Source of the DNA: Gammaproteobacteria bacterium
GTDB taxonomy: Bacteria > Pseudomonadota > Gammaproteobacteria > UBA1113
Assembly (NCBI GenBank): GCA_021773305.1
Contig: JAJFKH010000076.1
Coordinates: 1-41,946 of the forward strand
Reading direction: 5' to 3'
DNA: 41,946 nt
Both the position numbers and the translations under genes were made by a program. Under the pieces are notes generated by a model. That model saw only the letters and a list, made by a program, of their open reading frames with translations. It ran no database searches and had not been told where the DNA came from. Below are positions 15,513-24,304 of this stretch, piece after piece (position 1 is the stretch's first letter; every line of letters starts with the position of its first letter).

Positions 15513-17030
15513 TTGAAAACTATTATTGATTTAGTCAGCGAAGACTTGATTACTATTGCAACACCCCAAGAGGCGCATGTTGCTAGTGAAGAGACAATCC
15601 GTTTATTTATTGATTATTATAATAAAAATGATAATTTTAATGGTGTCTATGTCCGTGCTGATGATTTAGATAAGCTTTTCGAAAAGCTATTGGAAGCTTA
15701 TAATGGCATAGATGTTAAACGCTATAATATTGTGCTACAAACGGGTGAGCGCAGCCAAACTAAATTCAAGAGTCACTATACTGCTCACTATGCAGCGATT
15801 ACCTTAGAAATTGATAGCCAAGGTGCTAAAGTTGCTTTTGCCGATCACTATCGTGCTAACCCCTCCTACCTAACGATAAGTGATTGTATCAAGAAATATA
15901 ACTTAAAAACTTATAAATTTTATGGTGCTGCGTTGCAGAAAGATACTTCACATTGCTACATGTTTACACTGGAGCATTTATTGCAGCTGAATTCCCAAGC
16001 AAACTTATTTGAAAGGCTTGAGTTACTTGCAGATAACAATGGCAATATTCAATGGAGCAAAACCCCCATTGAATTGCAATGGGCGGCTCAAAGCTTTACC
16101 TATCTATGGCAGCAGGTGGATGTGAAGTTTCAAGAAAATCCTTATCATTTGTTGAGGAACCATGGTATCAGGGAAGAAGATTTCCCCTCCATTGTATCGG
16201 AAAACATTATTGTTGATAGCAGTAAGGATCATCGTGTTTTTAATGGTGTTATCAACGGTGTTTCTGCAAAATATGCTAGAGTTTTATATTTAGCACTTCA
16301 GAATAATGAGTACTCCATAAATGATGTTCTAAGAATAAGTTATCAAGAATCTCACCCAGAAATTTTTAATTTTCTTATGGGAATTAGAAAGGGATGGGAT
16401 AATATTTCTAATGTACATCCTATCTCTGACTTTATTTTTAATAATATCCAACAAGCTAAAGCTTGTTTCAAGAATAGAAAATTATGTGCTATTTTCCAAT
16501 GTGACGCGGTTGCGGAACTCGTTGAGTCAGGAAAATTATCTTATACTGATATCTTGAGCGAGCTGATAATTAACTTTGATAAGCAATTTGATTCTAATAA
16601 ATTTGAACTCAATGTTACAATGGTAAATAGATTTTATGATAATCTCTCTGTGATTGATAGGACCGCTGCTTTGAATGAGGAAGATATTCTTCCTTTATTG
16701 ACGCATAAAAATATTAAAAATGTTTTTCAGGTGGAGCAGATTTATCATTTGATCCAATCAAAACATTTACCCCTGGAAGAAGCGTTAAAACTGATCCCTT
16801 TCAAAATCAAGTTAAATGATCTGAATGGAAAAACAAAAGAGCAACAAGCGGATTATTTACTTGCCCAGTTGTCGCAGAACCAGCATCAGCGAACAGCCAG
16901 TGTGAAATTTAATCTGCTGGATGTAGCGTGTGCAGTAGATGATGTTGTATTCGATATTTTCGCGGAAAGTGAGTCTGAGCAGAGTGAGGATGAAGAATGT
17001 GCTATGGCAAGTTTATTCTGTGTGAGTTAA
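15513..17030 (+). CDS. Putative YopJ-like (clan CE cysteine protease/acetyltransferase fold) effector
   Basis: A 505-residue soluble protein with no signal peptide or membrane segment. Residues about 70-160 resemble the catalytic region of YopJ/C55 and related clan CE enzymes: H92 in HYTAHYAAITLEI, D111 in VAFADHYR, Q142 in AALQKD and C148 in SHCYMFTLEHLL. The H-to-acid spacing of 19 equals that of YopJ (H109, E128), and the Gln lies six residues before the Cys as expected for the oxyanion hole. YopJ enzymes acetylate host kinases; other clan CE effectors are ubiquitin-like proteases. The remaining 340 residues have no recognised domain. It uses a TTG start behind a GAGG at 15504-15507, follows a PmrA-like promoter and stands alone. 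Effector function is inferred; the triad is visible. Confidence 0.62.
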   Translation: MKTIIDLVSEDLITIATPQEAHVASEETIRLFIDYYNKNDNFNGVYVRADDLDKLFEKLLEAYNGIDVKRYNIVLQTGERSQTKFKSHYTAHYAAITLEIDSQGAKVAFADHYRANPSYLTISDCIKKYNLKTYKFYGAALQKDTSHCYMFTLEHLLQLNSQANLFERLELLADNNGNIQWSKTPIELQWAAQSFTYLWQQVDVKFQENPYHLLRNHGIREEDFPSIVSENIIVDSSKDHRVFNGVINGVSAKYARVLYLALQNNEYSINDVLRISYQESHPEIFNFLMGIRKGWDNISNVHPISDFIFNNIQQAKACFKNRKLCAIFQCDAVAELVESGKLSYTDILSELIINFDKQFDSNKFELNVTMVNRFYDNLSVIDRTAALNEEDILPLLTHKNIKNVFQVEQIYHLIQSKHLPLEEALKLIPFKIKLNDLNGKTKEQQADYLLAQLSQNQHQRTASVKFNLLDVACAVDDVVFDIFAESESEQSEDEECAMASLFCVS

Positions 17031-17796
17031 CTTGGCTCCCTGATATGTTGTTATCGTAACTCTTAAGTAGTTCAAAAGCATCATCTATGTTGCCTATGCT
17101 GAAAGCATTACTTGCGCTTAACCCTTTACCAAAACTTGCGTTGTGAATAGCATTATCACTACAGTCTTCGTAAAATTTAGCTAAATGGAGACTTTTTACT
17201 AGGCTTTCTTTATTCCCTTGAACTGGATTATCTATATAAGCTTTGAGATGAAGATTTGCGAGCATCATTGCCGCATATGAGCCATGACTATCAATGAGTT
17301 GGCTTGTCTGTTCAATTGCTTGGTTAATTAAAAGCTCTTTTAGAGGTGGGTTTGTCGTTTCTAATGCAAGGTTATTAACTTTTTGTTGGGCTTGAATACA
17401 ACCTGATTTAGCTGCTGTTAGAAGTAATTGTTTGTTGTTGCTATTTGGGTTAGATAATAATTCTTTATGGTATTGCAAAAAAATTTTAAAGCTTATTATA
17501 AGTTCTAGTGGATGAATTTTTTCAATGGGCATAAATTTGAAATCTTGATCAGGGCTATCGGTAAAAAAATGTTGGGTTTTGCTGCCGAAGCTGGCCCATA
17601 CGGCTTGCCAATATTCTTCTAGTTGAGGCACCATTGCGAGTGTACGTACTTGTGTGTTCTGAGTCACTAACGTAAGAACAGACTGTAAATTAGAGGGGCG
17701 AGCAATCATCTGTTGTTGCTGATCTATGTCTGAGGTACTATTAAGTTTACTTAAAAAATTACTACAGTCTTTGTTAATATCAATTCCCGGGTTCAT
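17002..17796 (-). CDS. Hypothetical protein
   Basis: A 264-residue protein of unknown function with no signal peptide, membrane segment or catalytic motif that I recognise. It is rich in Asn, Gln and Leu, with a helical region (about 100-170, including LLLTAAKSGCIQAQQKVNNLAL) that has a faint helical-repeat (TPR/Sel1-like) look. It may belong to an uncharacterised Legionellales family. The ATG at 17796 is favoured by AGGAG 6 nt upstream; an ATG at 17820 lacks such a site. A good promoter lies upstream. The end overlaps the YopJ-like gene by 29 bp, convergent. Its position in an accessory island makes a secreted role possible, but there is no direct evidence. Confidence 0.6.
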   Translation of the reverse strand: MNPGIDINKDCSNFLSKLNSTSDIDQQQQMIARPSNLQSVLTLVTQNTQVRTLAMVPQLEEYWQAVWASFGSKTQHFFTDSPDQDFKFMPIEKIHPLELIISFKIFLQYHKELLSNPNSNNKQLLLTAAKSGCIQAQQKVNNLALETTNPPLKELLINQAIEQTSQLIDSHGSYAAMMLANLHLKAYIDNPVQGNKESLVKSLHLAKFYEDCSDNAIHNASFGKGLSASNAFSIGNIDDAFELLKSYDNNISGSQVNSHRINLP

Positions 17797-17847
17797 TACT
17801 GCTCCTATGTCATGATTCATCTTTATGATTCAAAGTGAAGTGAGCAA

Positions 17848-17877
17848 ATTATACCAAATGTGTTAGCAAAATGCCAG
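17848..17877 (-). promoter_or_regulatory. Sigma70-type promoter for the hypothetical gene at 17002-17796
   Basis: On the minus strand a CTGGCA -35 box (17872-17877) and a perfect TATAAT -10 box (17848-17853) are 18 bp apart. Transcription would start about 45 nt before the ATG at 17796. Confidence 0.5.
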
Positions 17878-17945
17878 AGATAATGATTTTTATAATTAAA
17901 TCATAGGGTTAAAACATTTTATTAGAGTTGAGATATGACTATTCC

Positions 17946-18072
17946 GGCCTGGTTCAAACCAAGGTAACATTTCACTTGGGGAAGTAGAAATTAAACGGTG
18001 AAAAAATCAAACGGTTATGGTATCCCCCAGAAAAAAAGTGTTACCTAAAATACACTGTTTTTGAACCAGACC
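17946..18072. repeat. 127-bp nested imperfect palindrome (MITE-like element or large stem-loop)
   Basis: This lies in the gap between two minus-strand genes (17821-18149). CTGGTTCAAA at 17949-17958 is matched by TTTGAACCAG at 18060-18069, and the match extends to GG...CC at the outer ends. Inside it GGTAACA (17963-17969) pairs with TGTTACC (18039-18045), and a GGGG near 17979 pairs with CCCC near 18024. The core holds two direct ACGGT copies. No coding frame spans it. The symmetrical layout fits a miniature mobile element, or a long RNA hairpin. The rest of the gap holds only a weak hairpin at 18101-18117 that could end lysE transcription. Confidence 0.55.
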
Positions 18073-18149
18073 AAAATTTATGCTTATATCAGCAGCAAAC
18101 AGGCGTGGCTCATGCCTTTCAATTGGTTTAACGATACTTGATGCGTTAG

Positions 18150-18803
18150 TTAGATTTCTATTTTGACAAAAACTAAAGATACTGCCATCGCAAACATAAT
18201 AAAAGCGGTTATGCTATTGACGATCTTCCAGGGACGTTTTTTTGAAAGTATGGGCGAAAATTTTTTCCCTCCATAACCTAAAGCAAAAAACCAAAGTGTG
18301 GATGCTATTACACTACCGATAATGAATAAAATTTTTCCTGATTGTTGGTAATTTGAACCCAAACTACCAACAATGAATACGGTATCTAAATAGACTTGTG
18401 GATTTAGTAGGCTGACACCCAAAAGCGTGAGAAAAATTATCATAAAAGAAGGTGGAGGAGCATTATGAACCGTGTGCAGTCCTGTTGTTGTATATGCTGT
18501 TCGTAGTGAAATTAGGCCATACCCTATTAAAAATAATATCCCTGCATAACGAATAGCATTTAAGAAATGCGGGTGCTGAGCAACGAGGAAACCAATGCCG
18601 AAGACACCAATGGTTATGAGTGTAGTATCGAGCAAAACACACAATGTTGTTGTGATAAAAACATAATGTTGCTTAACACCGAGTTGCAGTATGAAGGCAT
18701 TTTGAGCGCCAATACCTATAATTAAACCGGCATTAATCAGAAATCCTTTTAGAAAGGGAAGTAAGATGTTTACAGATCCCAAAAGCTGAAAATTTAATTG
18801 CAT
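18150..18803 (-). CDS. LysE/ArgO-family amino acid exporter
   Basis: A 217-residue inner-membrane protein with about six hydrophobic segments and the family signature AGLIIGIGAQNAFILQLGV near the N-terminus, plus LGVSLLNPQVYLDTVFIVG in the middle. LysE and ArgO export lysine or arginine; the exact substrate cannot be read from the sequence. The ATG at 18803 has AGAGGTG about 9 nt upstream; a start at 18830 would overlap plsC further. It is the last gene of the glyQS-gmhB-plsC operon, overlapping plsC by 10 bp. Confidence 0.85.
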   Translation of the reverse strand: MQLNFQLLGSVNILLPFLKGFLINAGLIIGIGAQNAFILQLGVKQHYVFITTTLCVLLDTTLITIGVFGIGFLVAQHPHFLNAIRYAGILFLIGYGLISLRTAYTTTGLHTVHNAPPPSFMIIFLTLLGVSLLNPQVYLDTVFIVGSLGSNYQQSGKILFIIGSVIASTLWFFALGYGGKKFSPILSKKRPWKIVNSITAFIMFAMAVSLVFVKIEI

Positions 18804-19504
18804 AATCGCTTCACCTCTTGATTGATCCATTCTTCGGACAATTGGTTTAGCTCTCTGGCGGTATGGTTACTTGCTTCAATAGCTTTCCCAATAACGAGTT
18901 GAATGGTTCCCGGCTTTTTTAAAAACTGACGTTTTGGCCAGTATTTTCCCGCATTATGGGCAATAGGTAATAGAGGATATCCAGAAGCTTCCGCTAAGAT
19001 GGCCGCACCTAAGTTAAATTTTTTCGTTTCGCCTAAGGGGATCCGAGAGCCTTCAGGATAAATGACAATCCATCGTTTAAGAGATAAGGCATTTTTCCCC
19101 TGGCTGATCAATTGCCGGATGGCCGAGGTGCCTTTGCCTCGATCGATAGCGATGGGTTCTAATAAGCGTAATCCCCAGCCAAAGAAGGGTATCTTTAGTA
19201 ATTCTTTTTTTAATACGGTGACTTGAGGAACGAACAGTGTTTGCAGCGCGAGGGTTTCCCAGGTGGAGGCATGCTTAGCTACGACGATGCAGGGTGTTTG
19301 CGGAATGTTTTCCAAACCCTGGATTTCATAGCGAATGTTGCATGTAATTTTTAGCCACCACAAAACGAATTTAGACCACAGGTTAATAAATTGGTGGCGT
19401 TGTTTGAAGGGGATCCAAAAGACAAATAAGCTGATGATTCCATGAATAATGGTGGCAATCATCACACCAAGAGAAAATAAACTGCTGCGTAGACGTATGA
19501 TCAT
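18794..19504 (-). CDS. plsC: 1-acyl-sn-glycerol-3-phosphate acyltransferase
   Basis: A 236-residue membrane-associated acyltransferase making phosphatidic acid from lysophosphatidic acid. An N-terminal hydrophobic segment (about 8-34) anchors it. The catalytic HX4D motif reads KHASTWET, with Glu in place of Asp, a variant also seen in the PlsC copies linked to gmhB in other gammaproteobacteria. Further motifs are FFGWGLRLLEPIAIDRGK, YPEGSR (in place of EGTR) and PLLPIAHNAG. It overlaps gmhB by 4 bp (ATGA-type) and lysE by 10 bp. Confidence 0.9.
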   Translation of the reverse strand: MIIRLRSSLFSLGVMIATIIHGIISLFVFWIPFKQRHQFINLWSKFVLWWLKITCNIRYEIQGLENIPQTPCIVVAKHASTWETLALQTLFVPQVTVLKKELLKIPFFGWGLRLLEPIAIDRGKGTSAIRQLISQGKNALSLKRWIVIYPEGSRIPLGETKKFNLGAAILAEASGYPLLPIAHNAGKYWPKRQFLKKPGTIQLVIGKAIEASNHTARELNQLSEEWINQEVKRLCN

Positions 19505-20025
19505 AATGATTTAGCAAAATCCATTAAGTTGTTAAACACAGGTGTTGTTGCAAGATCTTGTTGCTGCAAGGTTTCCATGCCATTCCCCGATTTGACGAGA
19601 ACCGGCTGACAGGTTGCCGCTATTGCAGCTTCTAAATCTCGGTAAGAATCTCCAACAAAAGGCACATTGGTGAGTGTTATTTGATAATGCTTTGCGATCT
19701 GTAATAATAATCCGGGTTGGGGCTTGCGGCAAGAGCATTGTTCATCCGGAGTATGGGGACAGTAAAAAACACTATCGATGATGCCATCAACAGCGTTAAG
19801 CGAGTCATGCATTTTCTCATGGATGGCACTTAATGTTTCATGGCTGTAGTAGCCACGGTTAATGCCCGATTGATTGGTCGCGATGCTAATGGTAAAGCCT
19901 TTGTGATTTAATAGGCTTATTGCTTCAAGACTGTCTGGGATGGGTAGCCACTCATCAGGTGATTTAATATATTTTTCTGAATCATAATTGATAACGCCAT
20001 CTCTGTCTAAAATAATTAATTTCAT
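19501..20025 (-). CDS. gmhB: D-glycero-beta-D-manno-heptose-1,7-bisphosphate 7-phosphatase
   Basis: A 174-residue HAD phosphatase removing the 7-phosphate of heptose bisphosphate for ADP-heptose and LPS core synthesis. HAD motif I is LDRDGVIN with D7 and D9, motif II is ATNQSGINRG, and motif IV is GDSYRDLEAA. The zinc loop typical of GmhB is visible as C89-P-H91 and C97-S-C99. It overlaps glyS and plsC by 4 bp each, in the operon order glyQ-glyS-gmhB-plsC seen in several gammaproteobacteria. Confidence 0.95.
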   Translation of the reverse strand: MKLIILDRDGVINYDSEKYIKSPDEWLPIPDSLEAISLLNHKGFTISIATNQSGINRGYYSHETLSAIHEKMHDSLNAVDGIIDSVFYCPHTPDEQCSCRKPQPGLLLQIAKHYQITLTNVPFVGDSYRDLEAAIAATCQPVLVKSGNGMETLQQQDLATTPVFNNLMDFAKSL

Positions 20026-22082
20026 TGGAGTTCAGAAATATCAGCAACATACAGAAATAAATCCCGCAAGTTGGCTAGTAATGCTAAACGATTATTGCGG
20101 ATCTCCGGGTTATCCACCATGACCATCACATTATCAAAAAATCGATCCACTGGCGTGCGAAGACTGGCCAATGTTGTTAATGCGAGGGTGTAGTCTGCTT
20201 TTTGATAAAGGGGAGCGACTTGTTCTCGTTTATCTAAGATCAGTTTAGATAATTGTTTTTCATCCTCATTTTCAAATAGAGATGCTTGAATATCCCGAGA
20301 AATATCTTCTTTGCCTTCTTTAATGAGCAATTTACTTACCCGTTTATTTGCCGCAGCCAGTGCTTGGGCTTCTGGAAGTTGGCGAAACTCATTGACCGCA
20401 TTGATACGATGTTGAAAATCTAAAGGCCGAGTCGGACGTAAGGCCATGACCGCAGCAAATACATCGCTTGGGATCCCTTGTTCTTGGTACCAACTACGAA
20501 AACGTTCCAATATAAAAGCGAAACAATCTTGTACTGTGTTTTCATTCGCTAACTCATGATAATGGCTATAACCTTCATGTAATAATTCCAGCAAATCAAG
20601 ATCTAGCTGCTTTTCAATGATAATACGCAAGATCCCCAGAGCCGCCCGGCGTAGGGCAAAGGGATCTTTTTCTCCACTGGGGGGTTGGTTAATACCAAAA
20701 ATGCCCACGATGGTATCGATTCGATCGGCGATGGCCACGGCACAACTCGTGGGTGTGCTGGGTAAGTCATCTCCGGAGAATTTTGGTAGGTAATGCTCTT
20801 TCATCGTCAAAGCAACATCCCGGGGTAAGTCTTTGGCATAGTAATAACCCATCACCCCTTGTAATTCAGGAAATTCTCCTACCATGTCGGACATTAAATC
20901 TGCTTTACAGAGGTGACCTGCTTGCTCTGCCTGAGATACATCTGCTTGTAACTGTGTTGCGATATAAGCTGCTAATGTAGCAATGCGTTGGGATTTATCA
21001 TAAAGTGTTCCCAACTTTTCTTTGAATAATACATGTTTTAGTCGTTCTTGATAGGAGGCTAAGGTTTGTTTCGAATCCGTCTCAAAAAAGAACTTTGCAT
21101 CAGCCAGGCGAGCGTCCATGACGCGCTCATTGCCTTTGATGACTTGTGTGGGGTTGTTACTTTCGATATTACTAATGGTCACAAAATGAGGGAGTAGCTG
21201 ACCTTCATGATTTGTCATAGGAAAGCATTTTTGGTGATATTGCATTGACGTGATCAGTGCCTCTGCCGGGACGTCAAGAAAATTTTCATCAAAAGGAACA
21301 GACAGTGCCACAGGCCATTCTACAATCCCCGTGACTTCGTTAAGCAACGAAGGATCGATTGTTGCGACGGCATTTAATTTGGTGGCTTGTGCTTCAATTT
21401 GCTGTTTGATGATTTCTTTTCGCTGAGTAAAGTTGGCAATGACACTGCCCTGTTCTCGTAGCAAGTTTTCATAATGACTTGGATGCGCGATGACAAGAGG
21501 TTCCGGGGCTAAAAAACGGTGACCGTAAGTGATGTTACTTGCTTGTTGTCCGAGAATTTCACAAGGAATAATATCATTTCCCCAAAGCATGACGAGCCAA
21601 TGAACGGGTCGTACAAATTCTGTGGTCAAGTTTCCCCAGCGCATGGGTTTGGGGATGGGTAATTGGTTTAACGCTTTTATCATCATATCCGGTAACAAAG
21701 AGGGCGTTGGTAACCCAGCTTGTTGTTGTTTGAATACCAATCGAGTGCCTTTTTCTGTTTCAAGCTGCTCTAATTGATCAACGTCAATGTTACAAGAGCG
21801 TGCGAATCCCAGGCAAGCCTGAGTGGGCTTTCCCTCTGCATCAAATGCGCTAGCTAAGGGAGGGCCTTTGCGCTCAATGATTTGATCGGATTGTTTGGCC
21901 TCTAGTGCGGATACCATGGCTCCAATGTGCCTGGGAGATGCAAAGCTTCTTACCGCGCCATGTTGAATTCCGGCTTGCTGCAACTGGTTTGTAAGGCTTG
22001 TTACCAATGCTGTGGCTAATGTTTCCAGTGCCTTGGGTGGTAATTCTTCACAACCAATTTCGATTAAAAAATCTTCTGTCAT
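20022..22082 (-). CDS. glyS: Glycine--tRNA ligase beta subunit
   Basis: A 686-residue beta chain of the alpha2-beta2 bacterial glycyl-tRNA synthetase; it carries tRNA recognition and the HD-like and anticodon-binding domains. The N-terminus TEDFLIEIGCEELPPKALETL is diagnostic, and GVMGYYYAKDLPRDVALTMKEHYLPKFSGDDLP and DPFALRRAALGILRI are conserved family blocks. The length is normal. It follows glyQ by 4 bp. Confidence 0.97.
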   Translation of the reverse strand: MTEDFLIEIGCEELPPKALETLATALVTSLTNQLQQAGIQHGAVRSFASPRHIGAMVSALEAKQSDQIIERKGPPLASAFDAEGKPTQACLGFARSCNIDVDQLEQLETEKGTRLVFKQQQAGLPTPSLLPDMMIKALNQLPIPKPMRWGNLTTEFVRPVHWLVMLWGNDIIPCEILGQQASNITYGHRFLAPEPLVIAHPSHYENLLREQGSVIANFTQRKEIIKQQIEAQATKLNAVATIDPSLLNEVTGIVEWPVALSVPFDENFLDVPAEALITSMQYHQKCFPMTNHEGQLLPHFVTISNIESNNPTQVIKGNERVMDARLADAKFFFETDSKQTLASYQERLKHVLFKEKLGTLYDKSQRIATLAAYIATQLQADVSQAEQAGHLCKADLMSDMVGEFPELQGVMGYYYAKDLPRDVALTMKEHYLPKFSGDDLPSTPTSCAVAIADRIDTIVGIFGINQPPSGEKDPFALRRAALGILRIIIEKQLDLDLLELLHEGYSHYHELANENTVQDCFAFILERFRSWYQEQGIPSDVFAAVMALRPTRPLDFQHRINAVNEFRQLPEAQALAAANKRVSKLLIKEGKEDISRDIQASLFENEDEKQLSKLILDKREQVAPLYQKADYTLALTTLASLRTPVDRFFDNVMVMVDNPEIRNNRLALLANLRDLFLYVADISELQ

Positions 22083-22086
22083 ACCC

Positions 22087-22995
22087 TTACCTATTGTCTG
22101 TTTTTAGCATGGGGAAGCCTAAGGCTTCTCTGCTCTCATAATAACGTTGTGCCACTTGTTTCGCTAAACTTCGTACCCTTAATAGATAGCCTTGGCGCTC
22201 GGTGACGGAGATGGCGTGACGGGCATCTAGCAGATTAAACATATGAGATGCTTTTAATACATGTTCGTAGGCAGGTAGAGGCAAGTTCAATTCCAGTAAT
22301 TTTTTGCATTGCTGCTCGCAGTGGTCAAAGGTTTGGAAAAGAAAAGGGACATCCGCATGTTCAAAATTATAAGCAGACATTTCTCGTTCGTTTTGTTGGA
22401 AAACGTCGCCGTAAGTCATGGTGCCTTCTGGAGTATGCGCCCAGACTAAATCAAAGAAATTGTCTTTTCCTTGTAAGTAGAGGGCGATACGTTCTAAGCC
22501 GTAAGTGAGTTCGCCGGTAACGGGTTTGCAAGGTAAGCCACCGACCTGTTGGAAGTAGGTAAATTGGGTGATCTCCATACCATTTTGCCAAATTTCCCAG
22601 CCTAATCCCCAGGCACCGAGGGTGGGAGATTCCCAATTATCTTCCACAAAGCGAATGTCGTCTGTTAACGGATCAATGCCTAAGGCTCTGAGGGAATCTA
22701 AATATAAGTCTTGAATATTGGTTGGAGAAGGTTTTAGTACAACTTGATATTGGTAGTAATGTTGAGTGCGGTTGGGATTTTCACCGTAACGACCATCGGT
22801 GGGTCGTCGTGAAGGTTGTACAAAGGCACTATGCCAAGGCTCAGGGCCAATAGAACGCAGAAAGGTCGCAGGATGAAATGTGCCTGCACCCACTTCTAAA
22901 TCTAGGGGTTGCATGATCATACAACCCTGTTGAGACCAGTATTGCTCTAAGGTCTGGATCATTCCTTGGAATGTTTGACTGGGATCGTTGGACAT
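22087..22995 (-). CDS. glyQ: Glycine--tRNA ligase alpha subunit
   Basis: A 302-residue catalytic subunit of glycyl-tRNA synthetase (class II), forming glycyl-tRNA with GlyS. Conserved blocks include [58 protein letters not shown]-like [13 protein letters not shown], and [16 protein letters not shown]. The ATG at 22995 is preceded by AGGA 8 nt upstream; an ATG at 23019 would add eight atypical residues. It is the first gene of the operon, 53 bp after dsbA on the same strand. That gap holds a CATGGCC/GGCCATG inverted repeat without a T-tract. Confidence 0.97.
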   Translation of the reverse strand: MSNDPSQTFQGMIQTLEQYWSQQGCMIMQPLDLEVGAGTFHPATFLRSIGPEPWHSAFVQPSRRPTDGRYGENPNRTQHYYQYQVVLKPSPTNIQDLYLDSLRALGIDPLTDDIRFVEDNWESPTLGAWGLGWEIWQNGMEITQFTYFQQVGGLPCKPVTGELTYGLERIALYLQGKDNFFDLVWAHTPEGTMTYGDVFQQNEREMSAYNFEHADVPFLFQTFDHCEQQCKKLLELNLPLPAYEHVLKASHMFNLLDARHAISVTERQGYLLRVRSLAKQVAQRYYESREALGFPMLKTDNR

Positions 22996-23048
22996 GATGT
23001 CTGTCCTATAAGGGGCCATGGCCTTAATAGACCACGGCCATGTTTTAG

Positions 23049-23831
23049 TTAGTTACTTCGAACTTGGACGATGAAGCCTTTAATAGCATCTTTTGTACTA
23101 GCGCCCGGAATAAAGAAGGATTTTTTGTCCTTTGTATTATTCGTACTGCCAATGACAAAAGCCGGGGTGCCCATGATCCCCAGTTGCTGACCGAGTTTCA
23201 TGTTGCCATTTAACTCTTGTTTGACGGCATCGCTGGCCATATCTTTTTTCATTTGGTTTATGTCCAGACCCGCTTTTTGCGCGGCTAGCATGACCTTTTT
23301 CTCAGTCAATGGATTTTCTGTGGCCATCAACTCATCATGAAGCTGATCGTATTTCCCTTGTTTGTTTGCTGCGAGAGCGGCTTTTGATGCGAAAACAGAG
23401 CTGCGTCCGAATATCGGAAATTCTTTATAGATCACTCGCAAGTTAGGATCTTGTTGTACAAGTTGATCAACGACTTGGGACATGTCTTTGCAGTGAGGGC
23501 ATTGGTAATCAAAAAACTCGACCAATGTAACATCCCCTTGGCTGTTGCCAGCAATAGGGCCTACTCCGAATAAATCACCTGCGACTTGTGGGATCGTGTT
23601 TTGAGCATTTTGTTGTAATTGTTCCATCTGTTGCTGCTGTTGTTCTTGGAGTTTTTGAGACACTTCAACTAAGATGGTTGGATTGTTCAATAAATAGTCA
23701 TGAACAATATTTTCAATGGTTGACTTCTGTTCAGTGGTAAATGTTTGTTGTTGCTTGTTTGCAGCATAACTGTTCCCGGCTAAGGCAAATAGCCCAGCCA
23801 ATGCTAGGGGTGCAATACGTTTCAAAATCAC
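23049..23831 (-). CDS. DsbA-family thiol-disulfide protein (Com1/DsbA2-like)
   Basis: A 260-residue exported thioredoxin-fold protein. Residues 1-23 form a signal peptide (cleavage after SYA). Residues 30-80 form a helical Gln-rich segment ([14 protein letters not shown]) like the dimerisation region of Com1 of Coxiella and DsbA2 of Legionella. The redox motif is C111-P-H-C114 in [12 protein letters not shown] and the cis-proline is in [11 protein letters not shown]. In Legionella DsbA2 acts as a disulfide oxidase/isomerase needed for Dot/Icm assembly; that role here is inference. The GTG start has AGAGGA about 8 nt upstream, and a TTG two codons later is possible. Confidence 0.88.
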   Translation of the reverse strand: MILKRIAPLALAGLFALAGNSYAANKQQQTFTTEQKSTIENIVHDYLLNNPTILVEVSQKLQEQQQQQMEQLQQNAQNTIPQVAGDLFGVGPIAGNSQGDVTLVEFFDYQCPHCKDMSQVVDQLVQQDPNLRVIYKEFPIFGRSSVFASKAALAANKQGKYDQLHDELMATENPLTEKKVMLAAQKAGLDINQMKKDMASDAVKQELNGNMKLGQQLGIMGTPAFVIGSTNNTKDKKSFFIPGASTKDAIKGFIVQVRSN

Positions 23832-23864
23832 GGCAAATATCCTCTGTTGATTGAAAGCACTGAC

Positions 23865-23892
23865 AGTATATCACGGCTGAATGGATCTGAAA
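23865..23892 (-). promoter_or_regulatory. Candidate promoter of the dsbA-like gene
   Basis: On the minus strand TATACT (23865-23870) is a good -10 box, with a weak TTTCAG -35 box 16 bp upstream (23887-23892). The transcript would start about 25 nt before the GTG start codon. Confidence 0.4.
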
Positions 23893-23956
23893 TAAGAAAT
23901 TTGCGGGCAAATATAGGGCAGCATAGGCAAGAATAAACGCACTTCGATCATTCCTT

Positions 23957-24256
23957 TTGATTCTCTCACTTGAGCTTTCCTGGGGATTGCTCAGGTATTG
24001 CTCCTGCTGCTCGGTATGGATTTATTATAAAAAATTACATAAGCAACAGAGAGCAGGTGTTGATAGTGCAATACGCAAGATTGTTAAAGAACCCAAAATA
24101 GGCCAAGGAAAAACAGGCGATTTGTCGAGTGCTTTTGTCTATAAATTTAAGCTGAGTGATCAAGAGATGTTACTTGCATATGAATGGGAGCCTCGAAAGA
24201 GAGAATTATTAGCACTAGGTGTCCATGAAAATGTTTACCGCGATTTAAAAAAATAA
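23957..24256 (+). pseudogene. RelE/ParE-family toxin remnant without antitoxin
   Basis: From about 24024 the frame reads YKKLHKQQRAGVDSAIRKI, then KEPKIGQGKTGDLSSAFVYKF, LLAYEW and a terminal GVHENVYRDLKK, the conserved body of small RelE/ParE-type toxins, which act on mRNA or gyrase and pair with an upstream or downstream antitoxin. The first 25 codons (Ser, Cys and Leu rich) do not resemble the family N-terminus, and the only starts in frame are TTGs with no good ribosome binding site. No antitoxin gene is present on either side. The most likely reading is a truncated, inactive remnant of a mobile toxin-antitoxin module; an expressed orphan toxin starting at a TTG is less likely. Confidence 0.6.
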
Positions 24257-24304
24257 TTTTTGACTATAATTACCTTGTGAAGTATCTTATCGGGAGAAAT
24301 TATT

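Noticed and set aside
18101-18117. AGGCGTGGCTCATGCCT hairpin, at first sight like an Alu fragment or a strong terminator
   Set aside because: The Alu likeness is a short chance match in a bacterial context, and the hairpin has a mismatch and only a GTTT tail, so it is at best a weak terminator.
23014-23042. CATGGCC/GGCCATG inverted repeat between dsbA and glyQ as a terminator
   Set aside because: No T-tract follows on the minus strand and the next gene starts about 20 nt later; it may be an incidental palindrome.
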